Below, one piece after another: positions 7,243 through 15,665 of a stretch of 27,482 nt of DNA (position 1 is the first letter of the stretch; each line of letters starts with the position of its first letter). Position numbers and translations under genes: made by a program. The stretch is taken from positions 1-27,482 of the forward strand of contig USGM01000033.1 in the NCBI GenBank assembly GCA_900554205.1, in the 5' to 3' direction. Origin of the DNA: an uncultured Lachnospiraceae bacterium (GTDB lineage Bacteria; Bacillota; Clostridia; Lachnospirales; Lachnospiraceae). Under the pieces are notes generated by a model. It was not told the origin of the DNA. It worked only from the letters and a program-made list of their open reading frames with translations, and did not search any database.

Positions 7243-7797
7243 ATGGCAAGGAAAGAGTCGATCACGATAGACAGGATTCTGGATACTGCATTTGCAATGA
7301 CCAGAGAAGAGGGGTTTGCAAACGTCACAGCGAGGAAGGTGGCGGCGAAGGCGGGGTGCTCCACGCAGCCGATTTTCAGAGTGTATAAGAATATGGAGGA
7401 GCTTTGGGACGCAGTGTATGAGAGGGCTGCCGAATTTTTCCGGGATTTTTACAGTCTCTATCCCCGCATTGGAAAGACACCGTTTGCCAATCTCGGCATG
7501 GCATATATTGCCTTTGCCAGGCAGGAACGGCATTTGTTTGAACTGCTGTTTGTAAATCACAGCGAAGGACATAAGAGTATGTACGAGCTGCTCAACGGTT
7601 CGGAGGGAAATGTGGTTTACGAGATCAACCTTGCCAGAGTTGCGGGCTGTCCGAATCCGCAGGAGCTTTTTATGAAAATGTGGATCTTTATTCATGGGGC
7701 GGCATGCATGTCCCTGACCGGCGACTATGATCTGACAGATATACAGACAAGGGAACTGCTGGAAAACTCCTACAGAGCCTTTATTGCGAAGATATAA
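7243..7797 (+). CDS. TetR/AcrR-family transcriptional regulator
   Basis: The 184-aa product has a TetR-type N-terminal domain. The recognition region is around residues 27-50 (VTARKVAAKAGCSTQPIFRV followed by YKNMEEL), and the C-terminal ligand-binding half has no recognisable ligand signature. Length is normal for the family. The start at 7243 has GGTGGG at 7234-7239, closer than usual; no better in-frame start is near. A promoter and palindrome lie just upstream, consistent with self-repression. The RpiR gene begins 15 nt after its stop, so the two regulators are probably co-transcribed. Its target is unknown; the flavoprotein gene further down the same run is the nearest enzyme. Confidence 0.88.
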   Translation: MARKESITIDRILDTAFAMTREEGFANVTARKVAAKAGCSTQPIFRVYKNMEELWDAVYERAAEFFRDFYSLYPRIGKTPFANLGMAYIAFARQERHLFELLFVNHSEGHKSMYELLNGSEGNVVYEINLARVAGCPNPQELFMKMWIFIHGAACMSLTGDYDLTDIQTRELLENSYRAFIAKI

Positions 7798-7812
7798 CGG
7801 GGGAAGCGCGAC

Positions 7813-8739
7813 ATGGCGAGAGAATATGATATTCTGGACAGAATATCGGAACAATATGACAGAATGAGCAAGAGCCACAAGGCGATTGCAAATTTTATCT
7901 CGGAGCATTACGATCAGGCGGTTTTCATGACAGCGGCAAAGCTGGGAGAGATGCTAGGCATCAGTGAGTCAACGGTTGTACGCTTTGCATCGGGCATCGG
8001 CTATGACGGCTATCCGAAATTCCAGAGAGCGCTTGAGGAATGTGTAAAGGGTAAGCTCAGCACCGTACAGAAGATGGATGCAAAATACGGCAGAAGCTCG
8101 CAGTCTGAGGTACTCACCTCGGTTATAACCTCCGATATTGAAAAACTGCAGCATACGATAGATAATCTTGATCCGGCGGCTTTCGAGTCGGCGGTAAACA
8201 CGATTCTGGAGGCGGAGACCATCTACATCATGGGGCTGCGCAGCAATGAACCCTTGGCGGAATTTCTGCACTTTTATCTGAATATGATCCGGGGCGGTGT
8301 CGTGCTGTTGAAGACGACAAGCGTCAGCGAGACCTTTGAACAGATGATAAGGATCGGGGAGAAGGACTGCTTTATCGGAATCAGCTTCCCGAGATATTCC
8401 ATGAGAACACTGAAGGCGATGGAATTTGCGAGCGACAGGAATGCGAAGGTGATCGCGGTCACGGACTCCACTCATTCGCCGATGAGTCTTTACTCCTCCT
8501 GCAATCTGCTGGCGAGGAGTGACATGGTATCCATTGTCGATTCCCTTGTGGCACCGCTGAGCGTGATTAACGCGCTGGTGGTGGCGCTGTGCCTGAAATG
8601 TCCGCAGGAGGTCAGACATAATCTGGAGACGCTGGAGGAGACATGGAATAACTATCAGGTCTACCTGAATGATGAGATTAATTTTATAAATGATGAGCCG
8701 ATGCTTGACTATTCGCTCAGAAGGGAGAACGTGGAATGA
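7813..8739 (+). CDS. MurR/RpiR-family transcriptional regulator
   Basis: The 308-aa product has an N-terminal RpiR-type helix-turn-helix (about residues 38-62, with LGISESTVVRFASGIGYDGY) and a C-terminal SIS sugar-phosphate-binding domain (about 125-260, containing IYIMGLRSNEP and FIGISFPRYSMRT). Such proteins usually respond to phosphosugars. GGGGGAAG just before ATG supports the start. The stop codon overlaps the start of the flavoprotein gene by 4 nt (ATGA), so the two are translationally coupled. No sugar-metabolism gene is adjacent, so its effector cannot be guessed from context. Confidence 0.9.
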   Translation: MAREYDILDRISEQYDRMSKSHKAIANFISEHYDQAVFMTAAKLGEMLGISESTVVRFASGIGYDGYPKFQRALEECVKGKLSTVQKMDAKYGRSSQSEVLTSVITSDIEKLQHTIDNLDPAAFESAVNTILEAETIYIMGLRSNEPLAEFLHFYLNMIRGGVVLLKTTSVSETFEQMIRIGEKDCFIGISFPRYSMRTLKAMEFASDRNAKVIAVTDSTHSPMSLYSSCNLLARSDMVSIVDSLVAPLSVINALVVALCLKCPQEVRHNLETLEETWNNYQVYLNDEINFINDEPMLDYSLRRENVE

Positions 8740-9950
8740 GCAGTGTGATTGTTGTCGGCGGGGGCGCGGCAGGGATGATGGCAGCGGTTGCCGCGGCGGA
8801 CAGAGGCGACAATGTCTGCCTGATTGAGAAAAATGAGAAGCTCGGGAAGAAACTGTTTATCACCGGAAAAGGCCGCTGCAATGTCACGAATGCGGCGGAT
8901 ATGGAGACGCTTCTGGCAAATGTCTGCTCGAATCCGAAATTCCTGTACAGCGCTTTTTATGACTTTGACAACAGGGCGGTCATGGAGTTTCTGGAGCAGG
9001 CGGGATGCCCGTTGAAGACGGAGCGGGGTGACCGGGTGTTTCCGGTGTCGGATCATTCCTCGGACGTGATCGCGGCGTTCCGGAGAGAATTGAAAAAGAG
9101 AGGTGTCAGAGTCCTTCTGGGCACAGAGGTGAAGAAGCTTCTCGGCGCGGAAAAGGCAGAGGGTGTGCTGTTGTCGGACGGAAAGCGCATGGAGGCGGAT
9201 AAGGTAATTATATGCACGGGCGGTGTCTCCTACCCGTCGACCGGCTCTACCGGAGACGGCTACCGCTTTGCGTCGGAGACAGGGCATAAGGTGATTGAGC
9301 CGCAGCCGGCGCTTGTACCGTTTAACATCAAGGAGAAATGGTGCGGGGAGCTTATGGGACTGGCACTGAAAAATGTAGGGCTGTCGCTCGTGTGCGGCGG
9401 GCGAAGAGTCTATGACGGTTTCGGGGAAATGCTGTTTACGCATTTTGGCATCAGCGGGCCGCTGGTTCTGTCGGCGAGCAGCTATTACAAACCCGGGAAA
9501 GAGACAGCGGTGCATCTTGACCTGAAGCCGGCGATGGATATAGAACAGCTTGACAGGAGGCTGATCAGGGATTTTGAGGAGAACCACAGCCGTCAGTTCA
9601 AGAATGCGCTGGGAGGGCTGTTCCCGGTGAGGCTGATTCCTGTGATGGTCGAAAATTCCGGTATTCCTGCCGAGAGGAAGGTAAACGAGATTTCGCGGGA
9701 GGAACGGCGGCATTTTGCCGGGCTGATCAAGGATCTGCCGCTGACGGTGAGCGGAACCAGAGATTTCGCGGAAGCAATTATCACAAGGGGCGGTGTGTCG
9801 GTAAGAGACATCAATCCCTCGACGATGGAATCAAAGAAGCTCAAGGGCTTATACTTTGCCGGGGAGGTGCTGGATCTGGACGCACTGACAGGGGGCTTTA
9901 ATTTACAGATCGCCTGGTCGACCGGGCATCTTGCAGGAGGTGGCATATGA
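8736..9950 (+). CDS. HI0933-family NAD(P)/FAD-dependent oxidoreductase (BaiN/RdsA-like)
   Basis: The 404-aa flavoprotein has an N-terminal Rossmann motif GGGAAG (residues 8-13), the family signature TGKGRCNVTN (43-52), a mid-protein FGISGPLVLSAS segment, and a C-terminal FAD-binding GLYFAGEVLDLDALTGGFN stretch. Members of this family include a bile-acid 3-dehydro-4-steroid reductase (BaiN), but most are uncharacterised, so the substrate is not assigned. It overlaps the RpiR gene and cmk by 4 nt on each side. The order flavoprotein-cmk-ispH-rpsA recurs in Clostridia as far as I recall, which argues for a housekeeping role rather than bile-acid metabolism. Confidence 0.88.
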   Translation: MSSVIVVGGGAAGMMAAVAAADRGDNVCLIEKNEKLGKKLFITGKGRCNVTNAADMETLLANVCSNPKFLYSAFYDFDNRAVMEFLEQAGCPLKTERGDRVFPVSDHSSDVIAAFRRELKKRGVRVLLGTEVKKLLGAEKAEGVLLSDGKRMEADKVIICTGGVSYPSTGSTGDGYRFASETGHKVIEPQPALVPFNIKEKWCGELMGLALKNVGLSLVCGGRRVYDGFGEMLFTHFGISGPLVLSASSYYKPGKETAVHLDLKPAMDIEQLDRRLIRDFEENHSRQFKNALGGLFPVRLIPVMVENSGIPAERKVNEISREERRHFAGLIKDLPLTVSGTRDFAEAIITRGGVSVRDINPSTMESKKLKGLYFAGEVLDLDALTGGFNLQIAWSTGHLAGGGI

Positions 9951-10609
9951 GTTATAACATTGCAGTGGACGGACCGGCGGGAGCCGGAAAGAGCACGATC
10001 GCCAAGGCGGTCGCAAAGCGGATGAATCTGATCTATGTCGATACCGGATCGATGTACCGCGCGCTGGCGCTCTTTATTGTCAGGCAGAAGATTGCTCTGG
10101 ATGACAGGGAGAAAATTATCGAGAAATGCGGCGAGGCGGACGTGACAATCCGCTATGAGGACGGTGTTCAGGTAGTATACCTGAATGGAGAGAATGTGAA
10201 TGCGTATCTGCGCACGGAGGAGGTCGGAAATGCCGCCTCAGTGATCAGCCCGATACCGGAGGTGAGAAGAAAGCTGGTGGAACTCCAGCGTAAGCTTGCG
10301 GCGGAGAGCGACTGCATCATGGATGGGCGCGACATCGGAACCTGTGTGCTCCCGCATGCCCAGAAGAAGATCTATCTGACAGCCAGCAGCGAGGTCCGCG
10401 CAAAGCGGCGCTGTGAGGAGCTGCGTGCAAAGGGGGAGGCGTGTGATCTGAAAAAGATCCAGGCGGACATTGAGGAGCGGGATTACCGTGATATGCACCG
10501 GGAGACGTCCCCGCTGAAGCAGGCGGAGGATGCGGTTCTTGTGGATACCTCCGACATGACAATCGAGGAGGTTGTCGAGAAACTGACGGCGCTCTGTGCG
10601 AAAGAATAA
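9947..10609 (+). CDS. cmk: Cytidylate kinase
   Basis: The 220-aa enzyme phosphorylates CMP and dCMP using ATP. The P-loop GPAGAGKST is at residues 9-17, followed by VDTGSMYRALAL, the GRDIGTCVLPHA motif, and the RDYRDMHRETSPLKQAEDAVLVDTS region typical of bacterial Cmk. Length is normal. The start overlaps the flavoprotein stop (ATGA), with AGGAGG at 9935-9940 inside that gene. Confidence 0.96.
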   Translation: MSYNIAVDGPAGAGKSTIAKAVAKRMNLIYVDTGSMYRALALFIVRQKIALDDREKIIEKCGEADVTIRYEDGVQVVYLNGENVNAYLRTEEVGNAASVISPIPEVRRKLVELQRKLAAESDCIMDGRDIGTCVLPHAQKKIYLTASSEVRAKRRCEELRAKGEACDLKKIQADIEERDYRDMHRETSPLKQAEDAVLVDTSDMTIEEVVEKLTALCAKE

Positions 10610-10640
10610 AGCTGGAAACGGTGACGGAAAGAGGTGGAAC

Positions 10641-11507
10641 ATGGAGATCAGACTTGCGGAATGCGCAGGTTTCTGCTTTGGCGTAAAGCGTGCAATCGAT
10701 ACGGTGTATGAACAGCTCGCAAAGGGAAAGACTATATATACCTATGGGCCTATCGTGCACAACGAGGAGGTTGTCCGCGAACTGATGGAAAAGGGTGTCG
10801 GCGTGCTGGAAGACAGAGAGGCGCTGGAGAAGCTGCCGGCACAGAGCGGTGCAGAGGCCGCGGCGGTCATTATCCGCGCACACGGCGTTCCGGCGGAAAT
10901 CTACCAGCTGCTGGAGGAGAAGGGACTGGAATGTATTGATGCCACCTGTCCGTTCGTGAAAAGGATACACAGGATTGTCGAGAAGGAGAGCGGAGAAGGC
11001 AGCCACATCGTCATTATCGGCAATCCGGGACACCCGGAGGTGGAGGGAATTGTCGGGTGGTGCTGTGAAGCCGCAACCGTGCTGGAGGAGCCGGAGGAGG
11101 CGATGAATTTCATACCGCCGGAGGACAGAAAGCTATGCGTCGTCTCTCAGACGACATTTAACTACAATAAATTTCAATATATAGTTGAAATTTTTGAAAA
11201 AAAAGGTTACAATGTTAGTGTTGTGAATACTATATGTAACGCGACAGAGGAACGTCAGCAGTCAGCAAGAGCACTTGCACGGGAGGCTGATGTGATGATC
11301 GTAATAGGAGGGAAGCACAGTTCAAACAGCAAGAAGCTGTATGAGATCTGCCGTGAGGAGTGTGCGGATACCTATTTTATACAGACACTGGATGACTTGC
11401 ATTTAGAACTGCCTAAATCTGTCCGCCTGGTGGGTATTACAGCGGGGGCTTCCACCCCAAATAAATTAATCGAGGAGGTTCAAAATTATGTCAGAATTAA
11501 CTTTTGA
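10641..11507 (+). CDS. ispH: 4-hydroxy-3-methylbut-2-enyl diphosphate reductase (IspH)
   Basis: The 288-aa [4Fe-4S] enzyme makes IPP and DMAPP in the last step of the MEP isoprenoid pathway. The three cluster cysteines are Cys12 (AGFCFGVKRA), Cys103 (DATCPFV) and Cys199 (TICNATEERQ). Substrate-binding His40, His81 and His131 and the ITAGASTP motif are present. The ATG at 10641 has AGAGGTGG just upstream; the in-frame ATG at 10596 would overlap cmk and add a non-family extension. The last 20 nt overlap rpsA in the +1 frame. In many Clostridia the two are one fused protein; here they are separate frames. Confidence 0.95.
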   Translation: MEIRLAECAGFCFGVKRAIDTVYEQLAKGKTIYTYGPIVHNEEVVRELMEKGVGVLEDREALEKLPAQSGAEAAAVIIRAHGVPAEIYQLLEEKGLECIDATCPFVKRIHRIVEKESGEGSHIVIIGNPGHPEVEGIVGWCCEAATVLEEPEEAMNFIPPEDRKLCVVSQTTFNYNKFQYIVEIFEKKGYNVSVVNTICNATEERQQSARALAREADVMIVIGGKHSSNSKKLYEICREECADTYFIQTLDDLHLELPKSVRLVGITAGASTPNKLIEEVQNYVRINF

Positions 11508-12633
11508 ACAAATGCTGGAAGATTCAATTAAGACAATACATTCAGGAGAGGTAGTCGAAGGCACAGTCATCGATGTCAAAGCGGATGAAATCGTTTTGAA
11601 TATCGGATACAAGTCAGACGGTATTCTTACAAGAAACGAATACACCAATGATTCCAATCTGGATCTGACGACGGTGGTAAAACCCGGCGATACCATGGAA
11701 GTAAAGGTTTTGAAGGTAAATGACGGTGAGGGGCAGGTTGTACTGACTTATAAGAGGCTTGCAGCAGACAGAGGAAATAAGAGAATCGAGGAAGCATACA
11801 ACAACAAAGAGGTGCTGAAGGCTACCGTATCCCAGGTTCTGGACGGCGGACTCAGCGTGATTGTGGATGAAGTAAGAATCTTCATTCCGGCAAGCCTTGT
11901 TTCCGATTCCTATGAGAAGGATCTCTCAAAGTATGCAGGACAGGAGATTGAGTTCGTAATCAGCGAGTACAATCCCAAGAGAAGAAGATATATCGGCGAT
12001 CGCAGACAGCTTCTTGTGGCTCAGAAGGCAGAGCTGCAGAAGGAACTGTTCGAGAGAATCCACGAGGGAGACATTGTGGAAGGCGTTGTCAAGAATGTCA
12101 CGGATTTCGGTGCGTTCATTGATCTCGGCGGTGTTGACGGACTGCTTCACATTTCAGAAATGTCATGGGGACGTGTTGAGCATCCCAAGAAGGTGTTCAA
12201 GGTTGGCGATAAGCTGAAGGTCCTGATCAAGGAGATCAGCGGCAGCAAGATCGCACTTTCCCTGAAGTTTGACGATGCAAATCCCTGGAAGGATGCCGCA
12301 AGCAAGTACGCTGTCGGCAACATTGTTACCGGTAAGGTCGCAAGAATGACAGACTTCGGTGCATTTGTTGAGCTGGAGCCCGGTGTGGACGCACTGCTGC
12401 ATGTTTCCCAGATCTCCAAGGAGCATGTTGAGAAGCCCGCAGATGTATTGAAGGTTGGCGATGAAGTGACAGCAAAGGTTGTTGACTTCAACGAGGCTGA
12501 CAGAAAGATTTCTCTCAGCATCAAGGCTATGCTTGTTCCTGAGACACAGGAGAACGGGGATTCTGATGAGGATGTTGTCCCTGTGAACATTGATGCAGTG
12601 ATTGCTGCGCAGGAGGCAGAAGAGAATAATTAA
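11488..12633 (+). CDS. rpsA: 30S ribosomal protein S1 (four S1 domains)
   Basis: The 381-aa product contains four S1 RNA-binding domains, starting near residues 20, 105, 190 and 275. The third and fourth are the best conserved (VTDFGAFIDLGGVDGLLHIS and MTDFGAFVELEPGVDALLHV). S1 helps mRNA bind the 30S subunit; four domains rather than six is usual in Firmicutes. AGGAGG at 11474-11479 is 8 nt before ATG and lies within ispH, so it can be translated independently. The C-terminal tail is acidic. Confidence 0.94.
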   Translation: MSELTFEQMLEDSIKTIHSGEVVEGTVIDVKADEIVLNIGYKSDGILTRNEYTNDSNLDLTTVVKPGDTMEVKVLKVNDGEGQVVLTYKRLAADRGNKRIEEAYNNKEVLKATVSQVLDGGLSVIVDEVRIFIPASLVSDSYEKDLSKYAGQEIEFVISEYNPKRRRYIGDRRQLLVAQKAELQKELFERIHEGDIVEGVVKNVTDFGAFIDLGGVDGLLHISEMSWGRVEHPKKVFKVGDKLKVLIKEISGSKIALSLKFDDANPWKDAASKYAVGNIVTGKVARMTDFGAFVELEPGVDALLHVSQISKEHVEKPADVLKVGDEVTAKVVDFNEADRKISLSIKAMLVPETQENGDSDEDVVPVNIDAVIAAQEAEENN

Positions 12634-12662
12634 GAAAAGAAAAATCGGGACGGTGAATGCCG

Positions 12663-13442
12663 ATGACATACGATTATGAATATTTTAAGCGGGAAGTGCT
12701 GTCACTGACGAGTATAGACCTCAACTGCTACAAGGAAAAGCAGATGAAGCGCCGGATCGACACTTTGATTGCAAAGCATAAGATCGAAGGCTATGACAGA
12801 TATGTACATGCCCTGAAAACGGACAAGGATCTGTTTGAAGAGTTTGTGAGCTATATTACGATCAATGTGTCTGAGTTTTATCGGAACCCCGAACAGTGGA
12901 AGCTGCTGGATGAAGAGGTAATACCGGAGCTTGTCAAGAGATTTGGCAGAAACCTGAAAATATGGAGCGCGGCATGTTCTACAGGCGATGAACCGTATTC
13001 GCTCGTGATGGCTTTGTCAAGGCATGTGCCGTTGAACAATATCCGTATTTTTGCGACAGATCTCGACAAGCAGATCCTTGCAAAGGCGAAGGTCGGTTTG
13101 TACGATGCGAAGAGCATTGCATCTGTACCGGAGGATCTGAAGAAGAAATATTTTACACAGGTGGGGCCGTCTTATAAGATCTCCGATGAGATCAAGGCGA
13201 GAGTGGATTTCAAGGAACATAATTTATTGAAGGACATCTATCCGACGGACTACCATATGATCGTGTGCCGCAATGTGCTGATCTATTTTACGGAGGAGGC
13301 CAAGGATGAGGTCTTCCGCAAGTATTTCAGATCACTGGCGCCCGGTGGAGTCCTGTTTATCGGCAGTACGGAGCAGATTGTGAACTACAAAGAGATGGGA
13401 TATGAGAGGAAGAATTCGTTCTTCTATCAGAAGCCCTTATAA
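12663..13442 (+). CDS. cheR: Chemotaxis protein methyltransferase CheR
   Basis: The 259-aa enzyme methylates glutamates on chemoreceptors using SAM. It has the N-terminal all-alpha CheR domain with ITINVSEFYRNPEQW (65-79) and the catalytic domain with AACSTGDEPYSL (103-114), then DYHMIVCRNVLIYFT and a GSTE motif near the end. ATG 12663 was preferred over ATG 12657 because GGTGA ends at 12656, giving 6 nt to 12663 but none to 12657. It has no receptor-tethering C-terminal pentapeptide site or TPR. It lies 29 nt after rpsA, away from other chemotaxis genes; the organism is therefore probably motile. Confidence 0.93.
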   Translation: MTYDYEYFKREVLSLTSIDLNCYKEKQMKRRIDTLIAKHKIEGYDRYVHALKTDKDLFEEFVSYITINVSEFYRNPEQWKLLDEEVIPELVKRFGRNLKIWSAACSTGDEPYSLVMALSRHVPLNNIRIFATDLDKQILAKAKVGLYDAKSIASVPEDLKKKYFTQVGPSYKISDEIKARVDFKEHNLLKDIYPTDYHMIVCRNVLIYFTEEAKDEVFRKYFRSLAPGGVLFIGSTEQIVNYKEMGYERKNSFFYQKPL

Positions 13443-13445
13443 ATC

Positions 13446-13479
13446 GAGAAAAGTCCGGGAAGCTTCCCGGACTTTTCTC
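13446..13479 (+). terminator. Perfect palindromic terminator after cheR
   Basis: A 17-bp perfect inverted repeat (13446-13462 / 13463-13479), GAGAAAAGTCCGGGAAG and its complement, with A-run and T-run inside the stem. It is symmetrical, so it can act on both strands. It marks the border between the core run and the accessory region. Confidence 0.88.
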
Positions 13480-13484
13480 ATATC

Positions 13485-14503
13485 ATGTATCACAGAAAAT
13501 ACCTGCGTTTTTCCGACTTAAAGGCAGTGGGAACAGCGGATCAGCATATTGTCTATTTCCGGGGAGCAGCGGATGTAGCCCGGAAAGAACAGGTACAGAT
13601 GCACAACCGATGGGATTTGGAGTTTGATACGGAGATGATACCGGGTTATGACACGCTTATGGATTTTTCCGGGAAAAGACTGGCAGAGGGATGTCAGTGG
13701 TCCGAGCGGATGAGACTGAGAGACACATGGGAGGATGTTCTTCTGTTATGTGTTCCTGTTATGGACAACAGCGGCAAAGTACGCGGTATCTGTGGGGTAG
13801 AGTTGAGCGGATTGTATTTTACCCTCACATATCCGGCTGCCGACAGTTCTTTCGGAAACATAGTTACCGTACTTGCTCCCATGAACGTGGACAATGGACG
13901 TTACTATATGACTTGTACAGATGGTACCTGTGTTTACATGGGAACCAGCCAGATGATTGATGCAAAATCGGCAGGAGGTTTTCCACTTGCCGTCATAACC
14001 ATGATTTCTGAGAGCAGCTACCGGCAGCATTCTTCTGTAACCCGGAAAATGTGGATTTTGGGGTCTTTTGGATTTCTGGTGATCCTTTTGCTGCTGTCGT
14101 TATGCCTTTCAAAACAGTTTGCCTCTCCCATCCTTCAAAGCCTGAGGGCGATACAGGGAGAAGAGGCGCTTGGGGAACATCATTCTGGAATTTCGGAAAT
14201 TGATGCATTGGTTTCATTTATCCATTCAAAGAACCTTCAGAAGCCTATGCTGGGAGAATTGCCGCCGGATATTGAAGAGCTGCTTCAGGAGTTTTCTGCC
14301 CGTGTTCAGACGCTGACGCCTACAGAGAGGGTAATTCTACAGTTGTTTATAGAGGGCTGCGATATTCATGAGGCAGCAGCAAGAGCATTTATCAGAATTG
14401 ATATTCTGAGTAATCCGTAATCTGCGATCAGTCATTAAGAAAGCTGCGAATGCACCATATCTTGCATAGCGACACATATGCACCACTGTATGTTGTATAC
14501 TAA
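13485..14503 (+). pseudogene. Remnant of a membrane sensor-LuxR regulator
   Basis: The frame 13485-14420 (311 codons) matches the layout of Lachnospiraceae regulators with an extracellular sensor, a membrane helix and a cytoplasmic LuxR helix-turn-helix. It begins midway through the sensor domain (VYFRGAADVARKEQVQMHNR), lacks the first membrane helix and has no ribosome site. The remaining helix is near residues 188-208. The HTH begins with LTPTERVILQLFIEGCDIHEAAARA but breaks at the stop at 14418. In another frame, 14417-14500 encodes a stretch with SLRKLRM, which resembles the end of a LuxR recognition region. Both ends are thus damaged. It sits directly after the cheR terminator, as expected for a deletion junction. 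Some expression of a shortened protein cannot be excluded. Confidence 0.65.
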
Positions 14504-14505
14504 TG

Positions 14506-14541
14506 ATTCGTATTTTGCCCCAGATGCAGCAAAATACGAAT
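14506..14541 (+). repeat. Perfect 13-bp inverted repeat
   Basis: ATTCGTATTTTGC (14506-14518) and GCAAAATACGAAT (14529-14541) enclose a 10-nt loop. No T-run follows, so a classical terminator is not supported. It lies directly after the decayed regulator. The rest of 14542-14706 shows no gene, promoter or repeat that I can support. Confidence 0.7.
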
Positions 14542-14720
14542 GGTAAGTATATCCTTTTGGCACCCCAACTGCTATGCTGATGTTGAGACCGTGGACAATG
14601 GTTTGTCTGACAGGGCGGCAGTGGAAAGGAGATGCAGGGGGCTTTGCAACATACCGGGTGTGGAAGCGGTATCAAGACAAACTCAAATTTAAGACAAAAG
14701 AAAATGAAAGGAGACTGATT

Positions 14721-15122
14721 ATGAAGGGACAGAAATTTTTAAAGGTAACAGGCATTTTGATGATTATTGGAGGTGCATTTGGAATTATCGCAGGTATTGT
14801 TGCAATTCTCGGAGTCAGCGGTCTGGCTGCATTGTCGGGGAGTGCAGCAGGAACCGGTCTGCTTTATGCCGCTTCTTTCCTGTGTCTGATAAGCGGAATT
14901 GTACAGTTGATTGCCGGAATTCAGGGAGTAAAAAATTGTACCAAACCTGAGCTGGCTCAAAAGTGTATTGTATGGGGAGCAATTGTAGCAGTTCTCAGTG
15001 TACTCGGAAATGTGCTGAACATGGTTGGCGGAAGTGGTTTTAGCGTAACTTCCCTTGCAACCGGATTGATTCTGCCTGCTTTATATATCTATGGAGCGTA
15101 TTTAAATAAGAAAGAAAATTAG
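14721..15122 (+). CDS. Small four-helix membrane protein, function unknown
   Basis: The 133-aa product has four predicted membrane helices (about 8-30, 46-68, 82-103 and 107-126) with short charged loops and a Lys-rich C-terminus. AAAGGAG at 14707-14713 supports the ATG at 14721. I do not recognise a named family. It stands 22 nt before a DUF4428 zinc-ribbon fragment and may once have been co-transcribed with that gene. Confidence 0.7.
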   Translation: MKGQKFLKVTGILMIIGGAFGIIAGIVAILGVSGLAALSGSAAGTGLLYAASFLCLISGIVQLIAGIQGVKNCTKPELAQKCIVWGAIVAVLSVLGNVLNMVGGSGFSVTSLATGLILPALYIYGAYLNKKEN

Positions 15123-15144
15123 TCTGTGCAGGAGAGGGTAGACG

Positions 15145-15249
15145 ATGGGATTTTTTGATAAAAAGTATTGTGACATCTGTGGTGAAAAAATAGGTCTGCT
15201 GGGCAATCGCAAGCTGGAGGACGGGAATCTCTGCAAAAATTCAAGCTGA
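15145..15249 (+). pseudogene. Truncated DUF4428 zinc-ribbon N-terminus
   Basis: A 34-codon frame with a good ribosome site (GGAGAGG at 15131-15137) encodes the start of a DUF4428 protein: KYCDICGEKIGLLGNRKLED. The family has two Cys pairs; here the first (CDIC) is intact but the second is broken, reading LCKNSS then stop instead of the usual CxxC. The homology ends at about 15235 and the downstream sequence is in another frame, so this is a gene fragment and not a complete small protein. Confidence 0.65.
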
Positions 15250-15260
15250 ATGATGTTCCT

Positions 15261-15635
15261 GTGCACGTTCCGTTCTGTCCTACCGGAATCATGTGGTCAG
15301 TTGGCGGTTTTATGCAGGCAGCCAGTGGAGAACCGCTGGATAATACGCGCTACCGTAATTATAAGGAGACATGCGAGGAGATTTGCAGTCTGCCTGGGTA
15401 TATGCGCTGTAACGCGGTGGCAGGACAGCGGACTGAGGCACCGGTGCCGGATGGGGATGGCTGTATAAATGGTGCCACCATGCCGGATGAACGCGTGATG
15501 TCAGACGCAAATCAGACAGCATACGCCGCACCGACGCGGGAAAATGTCGTACAGAGCTGGAGCTGCCCCTACTGCGGTGCAACAAACCAGGGGAAATTCT
15601 GCGAGAACTGTGGCGCAAGCAGACCTGATTTTTGA
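15261..15635 (+). pseudogene. Detached C-terminal part with zinc ribbon
   Basis: This frame, open from about 15186, has no ribosome site or convincing start. It ends with a zinc ribbon (WSCPYCGATNQGKFCENC plus GASRPDF), a tail common on DUF4428 and SPFH-domain proteins. The middle contains several more Cys residues and YRNYKETCEEICSLPGYMRC, which I do not recognise. Joined to the fragment at 15145 it looks like a gene with a large internal deletion and frame change. It could also be a real Cys-rich protein starting at GTG 15261. Confidence 0.45.
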
Positions 15636-15665
15636 TGATATCTATTTTTGAAAGGAAAGATTACT

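Noticed and set aside
8709..9713. Minus-strand frame of 334 codons opposite the flavoprotein gene
   Set aside because: Shadow of a clearly conserved plus-strand gene; composition rich in His/Arg/Leu and no ribosome site.
8736..9950. Naming the flavoprotein as a bile-acid enzyme (baiN)
   Set aside because: The family signature is clear but no bai operon genes are present and the context is housekeeping, so substrate assignment is not justified.
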